DNA of 64,000 bases from Coprinellus micaceus (GCA_951394405.1 OX596335.1:2604001-2668000); one strand, 5' to 3'; numbered from the stretch's first letter, positions 10,107 through 21,710 are shown. A program made the numbers and translations. Notes: a model not told the origin generated them from the letters alone.

Positions 10107-11771
10107 ATGACCACGGCCCCTCGACACCGTCCAGCTCACTCCATAGCCTCGTCAGCGCCGACAAAATCCCAGCCCCAGTCGCTCGCACGTCGTCTGCTGC
10201 TGCCTCCTCACTCTTTGGACGATCTGCCCCCGCTCCTCGCCCGGTCCCCTGACGCTCACCCAGAGCTCACAGGCGAGCTGTATGACTTCATCGCCCTCGC
10301 GCTCAGGGCGTATGTCAATCCCTGGTGGACCAAGTTGACTCGTTATGACAAAGAATTTCTTCCTCATATCAACCGAATACTCATTCATGTCATTCGCGTT
10401 CTCGAGGACCGCATCCAGAACACACAGCTCGAGTCCCTGGCATTTCACGATCTCCCCACTCTCCTCACCCAGCACTACGTAGACTTCCGGAATGCGCAAT
10501 CCAAATTAGCGACCTCCTATGCAGCAGGAGGTGCTGCTTCATTGTCCCAGCTATTTGCCCAGAACCAGCCTCACATGGCTGTGTCATCCGATGGGACGAT
10601 TGACGCTGAATATTATCGGCAAACTGTGGACCTTATTCTGAAGGTGTGCCTACCACCTGAGGACTATGAGCCAGAGGTGGAACGCGCTATTGTACGCGAG
10701 GCCATCGTCAAGGTCCTAGTCGGTGGAATCATACCCAAGGTGGTCCAACCATGGTTCATTCAGAAGACAGTCCTGGATCTGATAGGGCCAATAGACGACG
10801 AGCCATACCCAGTAAGTCTTTTCTGCGATCTTTTATGTGTATCCGCTGAGTCGGATCCCTCGTAGCCCATTCAGTCAGCAGCGTCGACTTCGAGCGATAC
10901 TTCATTCTTTCAAAGCATGATCATTATTATACTCTCAGCCCTTCAATCTTTCTCAGGGGCATGTCTAGCCCTGATACACTCCTACAAGCAGGCGATAACC
11001 ACAATCAAACTTGTCAACCAATCCCCCTCACAACCACTCCCAGATCTCAGTGTACCACCGTTATCCCCTTCAATGGCCACGCCTCCTCAACTCTCGCGTG
11101 CGAACTCGGCTACCAGGGACTCCCCTTCCCTTGCACCATCTCAAACCATATCCGACAAGTCCTCGACCACCTCCAGCAAAGGACCTTCGGCCAGCCCTCC
11201 AGCAGCAACCATTATTGCATCACCCCTTCCTACAATCCCGCAAGACTACGCCGCTACACCCCTCACCATGGTCTCCGAAATTATCAACTCCAAAGACCGG
11301 TTCGCTTCGATGCTCTTTCTCTCGACGATCTCCATGACCTCTGCATCAATGACTCCCTTCCTCGACAAACTCCTTCCCTACCTCCTTCGCAACTTCCTCT
11401 CGCCTACCTTCATCCTCAACATCACTCGGTTGTCGAAGCGGACGATGTTCCCCAATGGATACCCAGGGCCTCCCCCAATAGAGCCGACGCCTGAAGAGCA
11501 GGCCCAGATCCGAGCCAAGTTGCTTGCTTGGAGAGGGAAGGGTGCCATTTGTACGTCGAATGTTGCTATGCGTCGGTATTCCTAATCCTGGGAGCTGACT
11601 TGTTCGTCCTGTTCAACAGCACACCTCCTTCCCATCATCCTCGGACCGGAACCTTCAGCAACGCTGAGCACCGCGCTTGACCCCGTAAGCGATGCACAGT
11701 GCAATACGCGCTTGCTTGTATTCATTCTCGATCGGATCTTGGTCGCTCTCTTCCCCGAGCTGGTGAATTAA
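10107..11771 (+). CDS. PXA-domain protein (sorting-nexin associated type)
   Basis: Three exons. The start MTTAPRHRPAHS at 10107 is the first ATG in the frame. Residues about 50-260 (LTGELYDFIALALRAYVNPW to WFIQKTVLDLIG) match the PXA domain found in Mdm1, Snx13, Snx14 and Snx25, which act in membrane tethering and lipid or endosomal traffic. The second exon (from 10875) has a hydrophobic helix (MIIIILSALQSFSGACLALI), a Ser/Pro-rich linker, and a helical C-terminal half (KDRFASMLFLSTISM to LVALFPELVN). No RGS or PX domain is present, so this is the short fungal PXA form. The function is inferred from the domain only. Confidence 0.85.
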
Positions 11772-12459
11772 GCCCTTGCTTTGGGCAGCTCACGCATTGA
11801 TGTCAGAAGTCCCGATTTCCTCTTATCCGTGTATTACACCCCTCCATCTACATGCTCGCGATTTTACGCTTTGACCATGATTGACATTTATACCCTGCTT
11901 TAAACTGTTCTGGGGGCTTAACCTGTCTATACCCCATGATTTCAATAAACCAATTCCGTGATTGGGATAGTTATTAGACGACGGCGATGGTAAACCGAGA
12001 CACCAAGGGTACGTACAGGTAGATGAGTGGTATGATATATGGCAGGGGATAGGTATGTGTGAGTGAGATAGTAATGAAAGGTCTAGGAGTAGTACAACCA
12101 AAACATTGGTTGTGGTACAGTGATGGCACGACAATGAAGCCTACATGTGGGGTGATGCAATGTTTTAGGAGGAAGGGGGTGCCAACACAGTGCTGAAGAA
12201 GCACAAGAGTGAGCTTCAGGTGCAAGAATATGATGGGCCTGGATGCAAAAACTGGTCATGATAGAGTTGGTAAGGGAGGATGTTAGCATTGAGGTGCAAA
12301 TGTTGGAAGGTCGTCAGAAAACCATGGGGAATCGGGATAGGCGGACAGGCGCGTAGTCCCTGAAGTCCCGGAGATGAACAAGCTCAACCAGAGGCTCGAG
12401 CCAGGCTGGCCAGAAATGTCTTAGAGGACAGAAAGTGAATGAATAAGTATGGAAGCTTG
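11772..12459. other. Intergenic, 3' side of the PXA gene
   Basis: No gene supported. Low-complexity G/T- and A/G-rich tracts; frames on both strands are short and unnatural in composition. Contains the left copy of the retroposon target duplication at its right edge. Confidence 0.5.
12445..12459. repeat. Left target-site duplication of poly(A) insertion
   Basis: AAGTATGGAAGCTTG; the same sequence follows the A tract, ending at 12578. Confidence 0.75.
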
Positions 12460-12565
12460 CGTTCCTGGAGCCACACACCCTCATTTCTTCCCTCATACCT
12501 GAGCAAGTATTGCTGCTCGGTCGTCGCATGGGTACCGCCCCAAAAAAAAAAAAAAAAAAAAAAAA
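12460..12565 (+). mobile_element. Short poly(A)-tailed retroposed insertion
   Basis: 82 bp of sequence followed by 24 consecutive A (12542-12565), flanked by a 13-15 bp direct repeat (AAGTATGGAAGCTTG at 12445-12459 and gtatggaagcttg at 12566-12578). A 3' A tail plus a target duplication of this length is the mark of target-primed reverse transcription, so this is a heavily 5'-truncated LINE copy, a SINE, or a truncated processed mRNA. The source is not recognised. The unbroken A tract suggests it is recent. Confidence 0.7.
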
Positions 12566-12578
12566 GTATGGAAGCTTG
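12566..12578. repeat. Right target-site duplication of poly(A) insertion
   Basis: GTATGGAAGCTTG directly after the A tract; two further A may belong to it. Confidence 0.75.
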
Positions 12579-12670
12579 TGGAACCCAAGAAATCCCACCA
12601 ACATCGCGTTGGGACCGGCCGCTGCACACGTTGCGCCACGTTGGCGACTCTTTCCAGCTCCTGAAGCCCC

Positions 12671-13066
12671 CTATCCACCTGCTCCTCCCTGATCTATGGT
12701 CAAGGGTTAGCGGTGGGTATTCGGGACGAAGCCACTTACTGAAGACACCGGCTCCCTGGCGGCACTTGCAGAATGACACAGGATTGTCAAAAATACCATT
12801 CTGTGGGCATGCGTTCTCGCCATTCGCCTAGGTCGGGAAACGACAGGATTCATCTACCCGCCACTTACAAAGAGTGTGTCATCTTCGTATGTCCGAGGCA
12901 AGAGAGGGTATCTTGTATAAGGGCGGTACCGCTTGGTTCGGCTTTTGTAAGATGTGAGCCTGTGGTCAGAGGAAGGATGCTGCATGGAGTCCAAGAGGGG
13001 GAGGATCGACGAGGCTTCTGCGCGCATTATAAGCAAGTTCAAGGAGATGATTGAAAGGCGGAACAT
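12671..13066 (-). CDS. Possible small secreted protein, about 102 residues (tentative)
   Basis: Three inferred exons (12869-13066, 12740-12827, 12671-12693) joined by introns of 41 and 46 nt with good signals: donors gtaagt and gtaagt, branch gctaac in the second, acceptors cctag and catag. The product begins MFRLSIISLNLLIMRAEASS, which could be a signal peptide, has a basic middle, and ends with a part holding three Cys (NACPQNGIFDNPVSF, CKC, then GAGVFNQGGAGG). No family recognised. The plus strand of exon 1 also has a plausible helical frame, so the strand is not certain. The retroposon lies just past its 3' end. Confidence 0.35.
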
Positions 13067-14128
13067 TGCATCCTCTTACTAGAGAGGCGCATACACAGGT
13101 TGACGAATCGAGACGGTGAGGTTATTGCACGACGATAACACTTGACAGGAAGGAATATTTCAATCGTGACTTCCCCCCGCGCGGTCGTATTTCACACTCC
13201 AGAGCGACTCGACCCTGAAATGCTCCGACCAGACAGGCGGGTATGGAGCGCAGGGAAGTCCACTGAAGTCCGGTACCCCGAAAGGAGGCTGTCTGACTGG
13301 GTGTCGACCTTGCGCTGACCTCATCTCGATTCGATGGCGTTTGCCAGTTGAATTCACTTGGGGCGTACATCCCGTTTGGTTCGTTGAGCTGGGCCGAAAC
13401 CATCAAGGTTTATCGCCTCATCAGAAAGGGATTGTCTGACCCGCAATCGAGATCCAGGTAGGGGCAAAAAAATTCAAAGGTGAACCTAAAGTGAAGGTGA
13501 GCGAGATCTCACACGGGACGGAAAACTCTGAGTAGAGAAATGGAACACACGTTCGTGCGGCTACAGCCGACTCGGTATATACAAGGTGGAGACAGGCTCG
13601 TTCCCATGCACCGAGATTCGCTCTCGCCGCCTGGGTGAACATGAGGATGTTGTAGGATATAATGACCGTGCAGCCAAGTTGAACATTGTCCGCACAAGGG
13701 TCTAAGCGAATTACGCCTCATCACCGAAGGGCGTGGGTCCCAATCGTACAGAGGCCTCTCACAAACCGTTCGCCACTGACTCGAACTCGAAATGAGGGGA
13801 AGTTGATGCGCCGCATTGGGGCTTGAGCGACTTCCATTTCTGGCATCACCGGCGGCACGGGATGTAATGTAGCATGTATAAGGGGGAAACAGGCCGAGGA
13901 AGGTGGAGGGAGAACGCGAATGCTGCAACAGAGTACGTGACCCTTGACGAGATGTGGTGGTAGTTAAATGGCGCTACGCTGGCGGTGAGCTCTCGCGTGA
14001 TGAATAGCAGCTATGAAATCCTAGGTGCACTCGTTGAGGTGGAGATTAGGGACAGAAAGAAAGAAAGGGGCTAACGAGGATAATAGTCGTAAGCCGGTCT
14101 TCGAGGCGGTCCTCGTGTGCGACCTGCA
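13067..14128. other. Gene-poor stretch
   Basis: No gene supported. The longest frames (minus strand 13122-13406 and 13509-13928) have no recognisable motif, no convincing splice partners and atypical composition. A diverged or degraded sequence cannot be excluded. Confidence 0.5.
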
Positions 14129-14531
14129 TCACTGCTTCACGGAGTCGACGCTGTTCTTCTTCCCTTCGAGCTTGCTGCCGAAGACGTGAGCCCGTACCAT
14201 GGCAGAGTAGGATCGATGATTGTGTACCTCGTAGTCCGTGCCGCCTTCCTCGACCGGGTCGCCGCGATATATGACCTACGATTCAACGTGTTGGATAAGT
14301 GCATGCAGTAAGTGTCAAAGGAGACAGACGTACCACCTCGCCGTTCTCCATACGCCTTTCAATGAAGTGCTTGGACCCTGCTAACCCATCGTTGCCTTTT
14401 GAGATCACGTCGAAGTCGTAGTAAATGGCCTGTTTGCCAGCTCGTTTACTGAGAGGCGGTTCCACTAGTTTCGACTTGTCCTGTGATAGGATGAAGGTGG
14501 TGCGGCCCTGGCGGGTCTTGATATCCTTCAT
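14129..14531 (-). CDS. Small hypothetical protein, about 115 residues
   Basis: Two exons. Exon 1 starts MKDIKTRQGRTTFILSQDKS at 14531 and ends MENGEV; the intron (donor gtacgt, acceptor cgtag) is followed by VIYRGDPVEEGGTDYEVHNH and SYSAMVRAHVFGSKLEGKKN, ending DSVKQ. Codon third positions are G/C-rich like neighbouring genes and the splice signals are good, so I believe it is coding. It is soluble, charged, with no signal or membrane segment. No family recognised. It could be the 3' part of a longer gene whose upstream exons lie in 14570-15000. Confidence 0.6.
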
Positions 14532-17203
14532 GGGGGTGAGCAGCTGTGGCGGGGGGTCGGAAGGCGGGGAAGGGTCGCTATATATTGCATTCCCGCCAGC
14601 GGCTTATGCGGCAGAGGCGAGGCATATTGAGGGATTCAATTGGGTTGCCGGTGGCCGCGAATCGAGACGAGGGTGAGTTGGGCTCCTGAAAAGGGAGGGG
14701 ATCAGAGATTTCGACAAATAGGAAACAACCAAAAACGCACCTGTTCCTGAATCTGTGTGCACTCATGCTCAGGTGCCGTGCAGGGTCCTCGATCTGACCA
14801 CGAGTCGCACTTCACATCCCCGTAAGCACTAATTCCAAGCCCGAGGGAGTAACTCACCTTCCAGGACCACCAATCCGCTTTCAACCTCTCCGTGCATGTA
14901 CCTGCGCAACCTTCCCGGGAACGCGGCACTCAATTGTGCGGCCTGGGCTTCTATGGTCATCCCACCCCCAGGGTGTCCTCAGAGAGGACGGAGAAGGCCC
15001 CGTCTCGTCACTGGTAACCGTGGGGCACCTTTTACGTGCGAAGAGACCTCTGTTTGTCCTCAACCTCAGGTCCTCTGGCACTCCATCGGAACACAATCTC
15101 TACTGCTGTGAGAAAGGTTCGCCCTGGCACTCGTCGTTGTGATTCTGGGGAAGTTGTCCCAGCGGCAGGAGACGAAGGGACGGTGGGAGTTGGCGCGGGC
15201 GTGATCCCGATGACATACCATATATGGATATTCCGTGGGCGCACGTCGGTGAGTCATGTTGGAGTGTCGGGGCTTCGTCAGGGGCTGACGGCCACAGTTT
15301 GCACCTCCCTTTCTGACCTCCGAGATGACTCTTGTACCCTTTAGCATTCTCCAACTCAAGAGTGAGTCCAACGCCTGCATCTTCGAAGGATTTGCGCTTT
15401 GATGCGCCTTGCAGCCACCCGCGCCTCGAATTGATGATGTCTCCTGCTCCCCTGATTCCGACGGTCTTGTGCCCCGAATTCCAAGACGGTGTTGCTCCTC
15501 TTGAAAGTACTCGAAAAGGGTTCTCCGCTGCCAGCGCAATATTTCTCCCTTTTTGGGGGTTTCACATTGCCACCCGCATATAAATTCAGGGCCACGGCGT
15601 TCCTCCTGTACCCAACAGACCATCGCGAAGGTAAACCAACTCTGCCACGGCCGACGCGATCTCAGAGGCTGCAAGCTTCGTGTATGAATCACGAATCTCA
15701 AAGGCCACAAGCATTCGACAGGTTGGCGCCCAAGAAGAGACGCCGAGTGACTAGGGAGCTGCCAGATTGCTTGAAGATTGGCAAGACTGATGATGATGTC
15801 GAGGAACCGATCTTCCTGGTATTCCCATACATTCAACAAAAATGTAGGAAGAATTTCCGGAGCGCGTAGCATATGGGCACGGTAAGTTTATCTGGGGTCT
15901 TTCAGTGTAAAGAGGGCAGTTGATACGACGCACCTAAATATTCGCCCACTTCAAGCCACCCACCTTCCATCCGCCATCCCGAAGATATGAAGAAACGTGG
16001 GTAAACTTCCTTTGAAACAGTGCGATGGGTCCGGTACTCCGACTACAAATACCAGGACTGCCGTTCCAGAGTCAGTTGTGCGAGAGAAACGTTGTCCTCT
16101 GGGATGGAGCATCCCCTCCGTTTGACATTTGGGATGGCCTCGCTGGAAGACGTCCCGATAGTCCCCAACGCACAACGATTGACAGGCCTTGCTGAGATCC
16201 CCAGCAGTCCGAGTTGCTGAAGCTGACGCGCCAAATTGGTTCGCTTTGACCGCGTCTTGTCTGACCAACGCTTTCTGTCTTCCCGCCGTTTCATCGAAGA
16301 GGCGAGATCATGGGTTGAGCTGGTGAGCCAAAGGTAAAATTCACCGTCGAGTTAGGGGAGAGCTAGACGCGAATCGGATTTTACCAGTGCTATGGCCGTC
16401 AGTCAATCTGGGTGCTGACGGAACATCCACCGGCCCACCTCAAAGTTCGCACGACAAAACCATTCCTCAAGGATCTCCAAGCCATCCTCTCACCGTCTTG
16501 TTCCCTGGGAAGAACCTATCGCCTCTATACCAAAATATCCTTCTAGCCGAGCCAGTCAAAGTGTCCTGAAGGCCGACAACGAGCTCCCTGGAAAAGGACC
16601 AAACCCCATCCCACCGTTCCAGCCCATAACATGCTATACCCTTTGAATGTCGCCGCGTCTAGCCTCCCCAGCAAGGCGCACCCACCGCATTTCCTTCAAT
16701 GGAGGTCGCCCAGTCACAATGAACCGCTGCCGGCGGATCGCCTTGCCTCAATGACATTGACAGATAGTGTCGGATCCATTGAAAGACTGGATAATGGGCG
16801 ACGCCAGGCTGCAGCAACGCGAAGTTCCCATTATTGAGGACAATCTAATATCGCCGTTGCCCTGGTCCCAAATTCCAATATGAACAAAAATCAAATGCTG
16901 GGGAGCCACCTTTCAATTCGGATGCCTCAGATCTCAGATCTCAGACACCTTCATTTCTCCAGTCCAACGACGACCGCATTTTGCCCTGCATGTCAGCAAG
17001 CACAATGTTATCGCCAAAATATTCTCGACGAAAAATAACCCAGCCCAGCCTTGTGTGGGGGCGTTTGGAAAAGGACGGGCCTCAACCTGGCACACACGTT
17101 AACCGCTGCTCGGAATATCGATCCTACCCTCTTCCAAATGTACCTCTTCCACCTCCCTTTCGATCCACTGGCTTAACCTCCAGCCTACATACTACAGGAT
17201 ATC
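14532..17203. other. Gene-poor stretch with unresolved coding fragments
   Basis: No complete gene could be assembled. On the minus strand there are short pieces with natural composition and nearby splice signals: around 14900-14975 (MTIEAQAAQLSAAFPGRLRR), 14580-14690 (EPNSPSSRFAATGNPIESL), 15640-15740 (MLVAFEIRDSYTKLAASEIA) and 16045-16230. They do not join into one frame without many unsupported introns. A decayed gene or a lineage-specific gene are both possible. No terminal repeats were found around the block. Confidence 0.4.
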
Positions 17204-18019
17204 TCATGATATCTTCTTCTGCCCTTGCTTCGAAGCCCAATTCCTGTCCCTTCCAATGCCAAGGTACCAAGACACCCTGCACACCACAGCACGTTTAGTC
17301 TCCGACCTCCACAAAATGCGAGCACTCTACCTCATCGCGAATAGCACGACAACAGCCGTGATGTTACCGTGTGTTGTCGCATTCCACAGCAGTGGCGATG
17401 CTTTCAGATTGGGCGGTAGCCCGCTAATTGTGCAACTAATGCTACGTGGAGGTCAGACTCCCACCTTCTACAACAGTCGAAAGCTTCCTTACTGTGTCAA
17501 CTATCATCGGGTAACATACACCCATTAGAAGGGATGTAGTGGAGAGTTCTGACAAGAATTCCTTACATCTGCGATCCCGAGGGCCAAAAACATTGCACCG
17601 ATAATGCGTTCCTGGGCAATTGGATTCCCGGGTATGGCATCTCGAATCGCTCGGAGGACGAAGGATGAAAGCAGGGCCAGAAGGAGGTAGCCTACATATG
17701 ACCTATCAGCACGGATTGTGTTCTTGCTAGCCAAATAGGAGTTCTTACAACTCCCCAATTGCCAGATCGCCATGTCTGTTCGAGAGTCGGGCACGCGCTT
17801 CATATCCCCTACGCCTGGAATGAGCTGGTCATAGAACCACTTCGAACCTGGGTAACCCCATATCATCAAGAATGGGAGGAGCGTCGACGCTGAGCAGATC
17901 CTGAACATCAGAACTCCATTTATACAAATACGACTCGAGTCGAAGTCACCATGCTAACCTGGTTCTAAGTAAAGAAACAGAAGGCGGTATATGCCCGGCA
18001 ATGCTGGATAGTTGATCAT
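17204..18019 (-). CDS. Small integral membrane protein of an uncharacterised fungal family (DUF7704-like)
   Basis: Six inferred exons. Order: MINYPALPGIYRLLFLYLEP, then ASTLLPFLMIWGYPGSKWFY, DSRTDMAIWQLGS, CYLLLALLSSFVLRAIRDAI with PGNPIAQERIIGAMFLALGI, an 8 nt exon (17493-17500) completing AD-LTH, then ISCTISGLPPNL to LLWNATTHGNITAVVVLF, and a last exon giving VSWYLGIGRDRNW and a Lys-rich tail. Four hydrophobic helices; the MAIWQLG, RxxRDAxPxNPxAQERxxGA and WNxxTHGNIT motifs are those of a basidiomycete-rich family that I recall as DUF7704 (name from memory). Function unknown. Divergent from the CofD-like gene, 195 bp apart. Confidence 0.8.
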
Positions 18020-18214
18020 GATAGCGTTCCACGCAAGGTCCACGTCGCCGCTTTGCTTCGAACTGCCTCAGTACCTACGTGGAGGTTGAGCCCAAGCCGT
18101 TGGGAGCAACCATCACGTCGGAACGCGTCCAGAAGGCGATCGCATACGAATCAGAGCTTATGCGAGGCTCCCAACTGGTCTTCATGACTCTTGACTTGAT
18201 ACAACCTGGCGGCC

Positions 18215-20301
18215 ATGTTACCTTCTCTAGACAGAACTTCTCTGCGGCCCGCGAGATCATCGAACTCTCTGTCTGCGTCGTACGACAGCCCTGGCTCTTC
18301 TGTCTTTGATCTGCCAACACAACTGACGGAGGCGGGACCGGCAAGGCTCACACCGCTTCCTCCACCAACCATCGTCAAACAGGCTCCTGAATCATCCTTG
18401 CACACGAAAGACTCATCGTCTCTAGCTTCCTATGTGGTAATATCAGGAGGTACTGGCGGAAATGCCATCTGCTCTGCTTTTGGGGATGCGTGCTTTGTTC
18501 TCCCTGTCTCTGATGATGGCGGTTCGTCGAGCGAGATCATACGAGTGCTTGGAGGGCCTTCCGTAGGTGGGTAAAGCCTCTCTCGTCGTATAATGTTTTG
18601 ACGCTCATCACCCGCATCCCTAGGTGACATCCGATCGCGCCTCGTTCGCCTTATTCCTCATGGTCAAATTCTAACTTCGCCATTGTATGCGATCCGAAAC
18701 TTGCTTGCCTATCGCCTCCCTGCAAAATGTACGGCTAAAGAGGCTCGCGAAGAATGGAGGGACATAGTCGAAGGTCGTAGCCCTCTATGGAAAGGCATAC
18801 CGAATGATAGGAAGGAAACCATTCGAGGTAAATTGGGCGGAAGTTCCCCGTTGCTGGGTATAGCTGACCCAGGTTTCATACCCTTGCAGGGTTTCTTGTC
18901 CATTTCGAAAGCGAGCTCTTGAAAAGGGCTCAGAAGAACTTTGACTTCCGTAATGGCAGGTACGAAACGTCCATCTCTCCGCAAGACCGTGGATGATAAT
19001 GAAACTGCCAACGGTACACCACCAGTATTGGGAATTACTTTCTTGCCGCCGCGCAAGGTTTCTTTCGATCGCTGCCCTCAGCGATCTTCCTTTTTTCTTC
19101 CATAACCAATAGCCAGGTGGGATCCCTCCCTCGTTCATTCTCCAGGGTGCTGTATTTCTAAAGGACAGCCGCATGTGATAGGCGCACATCTTGCCTGTTA
19201 TTGTCACCAACCATACTGTGACGATTGCTGCAGAGTTGGTACGTTTTCGGGTCTCTCTCCTTGTCGAAAACATTGAAGCTCAGTCTATCTGCTGCGCAGG
19301 GCGATGGGCAACGGCTAATTGGGCAATGCGAAATCTCGCACCCTGTGGCGACAAGCACGCCTGAACTCATATTTTCACTCCCAGATGAGCTATCCCTGGA
19401 CGGCATGGGCTCCCTGACAGAGGTTCAGCCACAGAACGTCATGTATGAACAAGACAAGAACAAACCTTTCGAGCCGTTACCCGCGCGCCTATCTAGTGAG
19501 TTTCCCTTTAAATCTGGTGCAGGACGAGTCGCTCATCTCACTTTAGGGTTATACTACATCAACAGCTATGGCATGGAGATTCATCCTAGTCCGAATCCAG
19601 ACTTCATCTCGAACCTCAAGGCGCGTGATGTATTGGTTTATTCATGTGGTTCTCTTTGGACAAGGTATGATATATCCTCAGCACGTCGAACTCGCGTTTA
19701 CAGCCGGTTTTGACAGCATAATGCCATGCCTTGCACTCCGTGGAGTCGCTGGGGCTATCGCAAGCTCGCGGACACTCCAAGCCAAAGTTCTTCTTTGTAT
19801 GGAATGTATCTTCGAATGCGGATCTCCGTTGATGACACTACCTCGCAGTGAACGCAGAGAATGACAGAGAAACAGAAGGATACACCGCTGTCGATTACAT
19901 CAAGTTAGTCTAGGTGACGTCCTGGCTCATAATGGAGATTGAACTGACCACGCTCAGTGCGATTGTCCGGACTCTCAATACAAACTACACTGTGCAGCAA
20001 TACGGCCTCGGAAACGCAAGCACAACATACCCAGCATCTGCGTTCATAACGGACCTTGTACACCTCAAAAGCAGTAAGGTTAACGTCAACGAAGGGGCGA
20101 TAAGGGCAAGTCGATTCCAATTCCTGGACAGGTGACCAGGCAATGAGCTAATTCCTTCCACAGCGACTTGGGATCAACTGTATCGAAGCAAGCCCTATGA
20201 TGCAAAGCGGTACGGAGCTTCTGCGGTTCGACGCCGAAACTATTCGAGTTATTTTAGCGAAGATGTGGGCGGAAAGGCAGGAGGGCAATCGCACACCGTG
20301 A
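18215..20301 (+). CDS. CofD/YvcK-like protein (UPF0052 family)
   Basis: Multi-exon gene for about 520-540 residues. After a Ser-rich leader, YVVISGGTGGNAICSAF is the Gly-rich nucleotide or phosphosugar binding loop; FVLPVSDDGGSSSEI and PSVGDIRSRLVRL correspond to the DDGGSS-(G/S)-R/E and GDIRxxL blocks of the family. Later blocks: FRNGSIGNYFLAAAQGFF, VIVTNHTVTIAAEL, VLVYSCGSLWTS and IMPCLALRGVAGAIA. Bacterial relatives are YvcK/GlmR, which affects central carbon use and cell-wall precursor supply, and CofD. The fungal role is not established. It ends AERQEGNRTP. Full-length folds as expected, so probably functional. Confidence 0.85.
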
Positions 20302-20483
20302 TGTGGGGAAATGACGGGGGATGTATATATGGCGTATTCACACGAATTTTGGGTTGTGTTGGTTTCCCAGCACGCTGCGCTTGTCAGTGATCTTCCACAG
20401 TGATAAGCCTTTGGTCTTGTCACTCCAAACGATGCGGTCTTTCCCTCGCCCCTTCTCCATGTCCCATCGCCACTCTGGACCTC

Positions 20484-21525
20484 ATGCCTAAGGAAACCAT
20501 TCTGTCGGTAACTGCCTCGATACTTGTCGCAACGACTGGTAGGCAAATTCCTTTCCGAACAGCTGGCGAGGGGCCAACTCTATTCTAGGCTCGAATCGTC
20601 CCAGTCGCGTGCCCACCCCGGACCTTCCTTCTGACCCAGCCCACAAGCTTCATCCATCACAACATGGTCTCCAGGGACCCCAGGTGCTGGTTGTAACTCA
20701 ATCCAACACCCCCGCCGATATCGACGTGTCGGTCCAAAGTCTTGGCGGCGACGCCAAGCGCCCAGAAGATGACGTCGATGAGGAGTTGAGGGTCCCGGTT
20801 GACGGTGCTTCCAGCGACGGCGATGAGTCGGACGACGAGCGGGATGACGACGAAGAGGACCTTCAAAAGCTGGGTGCCTCGCTGAGTTCGTCGTGTGGAC
20901 GTGTCACCTTCAGACCTAGGGTCCGCATTGCCTCTGGGATCTGTCGCACGCACCGTAAAAGCGGTCAGCAGCCCCACCCTGTCGACGAGCTCACGTACCA
21001 CGATATCCTCTCCGCTTGCTCCTCGCGATCATGTTCGCGATCGTCCTCGATATCTGTGCCCCTTCGTTTCCACTCGGAGGAGGCGGAGACGTCAAAGCCA
21101 GGGTGGGGCACGCTTGGCCAGCGTGTTGGCCTCCTTGCGCGCAGGAGCGAGCACAAGCGCCGTTTTAAGGATCGGATGAAGCGACATGAGCGAACACTCA
21201 AGTCCTTCCAAGGCGTCCATCGTATGCACCACTCCTCGCTCCGTCGGCCTAGCTACACCGACGAAACGCGCCCTCTGCTTGATCCTAGACACGCTCAATA
21301 CACTTGTCAGTGCGGCATTGCAGGATGCCAGTATGATGAGAGGCGAATAGCTGAAGAGATTGATATTCTCTTTGGCAAGTGGCCAACACGCCTATTCAAT
21401 CCAAAGGTGAGCCGAGGATCGTGTTCAGCCTATTACGGGGGACTGATTTCTTCCAGTGGTGGTGGTGGCACATTCAACCTATCGTCTTCTGCCGCTGGCT
21501 GGACGACCCCGAGGACGAATACTGA
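20484..21525 (+). CDS. Acidic, Ser-rich hypothetical protein with Cys motif near the C-terminus
   Basis: Main exon from 20543 to about 21407, then a last exon after a 50-nt intron. The open frame has no ATG near its 5' end; the best start I find is 20484 (MPKETILS) joined across a very short 35 nt intron, which is uncertain. The middle holds an Asp/Glu run (DGDESDDERDDDEEDLQKLG), a basic segment (RRSEHKRRFKDRMKRHERTL), a short Cys cluster (CQCGIAGCQYDE), then EIDILFGKWPTRLFNPKWWW and a Trp-rich end closing DDPEDEY. The aromatic C-terminus suggests a conserved interaction motif. No family recognised. Confidence 0.65.
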
Positions 21526-21710
21526 CTAGCCGCCATCCTTTCCTCTTCTTATATCCATCTACTCCAGTTCCCCAGTTTTAGGTTTCGGTCGATATGGGCT
21601 ATTGTATTTCGGACGTCACTTTCACCTCTGTATTGTACACTGTATTCTATGCATATATGTTCACTCTAGGTCGAGCTCTTCTGCAACCAATCACACCCAG
21701 ATACAGTCGG

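Noticed and set aside
13509..13928. Minus-strand 139-codon frame
   Set aside because: No motif, unnatural composition, no promoter or splice partners.
15066..15872. Minus-strand 268-codon open frame
   Set aside because: Longest frame in the island but Arg/Trp/His-rich without motif or start context, and other frames of the same strand look more natural in places. Not supported as a gene.
18079..18309. Plus-strand frame MEVEPKPLGATITSERVQKA before the CofD-like gene
   Set aside because: It overlaps the CofD start in another frame, has no family match and would require an unlikely short upstream gene.
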